The position numbers were made by a program, and so were the translations under genes. DNA of 64,000 nucleotides. Origin: an uncultured Corynebacterium sp. (GTDB lineage Bacteria; Actinomycetota; Actinomycetes; Mycobacteriales; Mycobacteriaceae). Positions 63,946 through 64,000 of the stretch are shown piece after piece. Under the pieces are notes generated by a model. It was not told where the DNA came from and made no database searches. It saw nothing but the letters and a program-made list of their open reading frames with translations. The stretch's first letter is position 1, and the number at the start of each line of letters is the position of its first letter. Location of the stretch: positions 21,570-85,569 of the forward strand of contig NZ_CAMQAZ010000010.1 of the NCBI RefSeq assembly GCF_946998835.1, read 5' to 3'.

Positions 63946-64000
63946 TGGAGCGGATGACGGGACTCGAACCCGCGACCCTAACCTTGGCAAGGTTATGCGC
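63946..64000 (-). tRNA. tRNA-Gly (GCC), 3' part; cut by window end
   Basis: On the minus strand the anticodon arm CCTTGCCAAGG shows anticodon GCC, and the T-arm is GCGGGTTCGAGTCCCGT. The acceptor 3' strand CATCCGC is followed by T and an encoded CCA. The 5' part, including the D-arm, lies beyond the window. Confidence 0.92.

Noticed and set aside
63946..64000. tRNA-Gly as an integration (att) site
   Set aside because: No integrase or duplicated tRNA 3' end is visible in the window; the rest lies beyond its edge.

Overview
This window looks like core chromosome of a Corynebacterium-type actinobacterium. The main evidence is gene order. The runs sigB-dtxR-galE, lexA/divS-nrdR, miaB-(membrane protein)-DUF349-miaA-dapF-hflX, fruR-fruK-ptsF-ptsH, sigA-ppgK-suhB-cei-DUF4193-DUF3093-dut-DUF3710 and msrB-aftC-ribD-like are the conserved neighbourhoods of Corynebacteriaceae and Mycobacteriaceae. 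DtxR, DivS, AftC and an actinobacterial HemQ agree with this. Base composition is moderate-to-high GC throughout, and I see no insertion sequence, prophage, CRISPR array or obvious genomic island.

Layout. 1-6.6 kb: tRNA modification (miaB, miaA), a DUF349 protein, an extradiol-dioxygenase-like protein and dapF. 6.6-10.4 kb: a ferrous-iron module (feoA, feoB, FeoC-like) divergent from an unrecognised protein with a Gly/Cys/His tail, with DtxR-like sites over the feoA promoter. 10.4-13.5 kb: hflX and a uracil permease. 13.5-17.9 kb: fructose PTS (ptsH, ptsF, fruK, fruR) without ptsI or sugR beside it. 17.9-20 kb: SOS/cell-cycle group (lexA, divS, nrdR). 20-35.7 kb: hrpA, trhO, DUF1846, a membrane protein, ahpD-ahpC divergent from oxyR, a DUF3516 helicase, PAC2 and DUF4192 proteins. 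35.7-41.4 kb: galE-dtxR, an unannotated small membrane ORF, sigB, dtd, a methyltransferase and a DUF3099 protein. 41.6-46 kb: DUF3039 zinc-ribbon protein coupled to a helicase, DUF4190 protein, DASS carboxylate transporter. 46.3-56.6 kb: sigA, ppgK/suhB, cei, DUF4193, DUF3093, dut, DUF3710, TrmA-type methyltransferase, RNase D and DUF3000. 56.8-60.3 kb: hemE-hemG-hemQ. 60.4-64 kb: msrB, aftC, a RibD-like reductase, ferritin and the 3' part of a tRNA-Gly.

How the parts fit. Iron is a recurring theme: uptake (feo), regulation (dtxR), haem synthesis (hemE/G/Q), storage (ftn) and peroxide defence (ahpCD/oxyR). Two operator-like sites matching the left half of the C. diphtheriae tox operator lie before feoA and before dtxR. 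Stress regulation is also dense: LexA, OxyR, SigB with a SigH-type promoter, and SigA. Many starts lack a good Shine-Dalgarno sequence and instead carry a TANNNT-like hexamer 6-8 nt upstream, which points to leaderless transcripts.

I found no clear novel multi-gene system. The most unusual items are the Gly/Cys-tailed protein beside feo, the 45-codon membrane ORF between sigB and dtxR with no standard start codon, the very long basic-then-acidic N-terminus of SigA, and the missing PTS genes.
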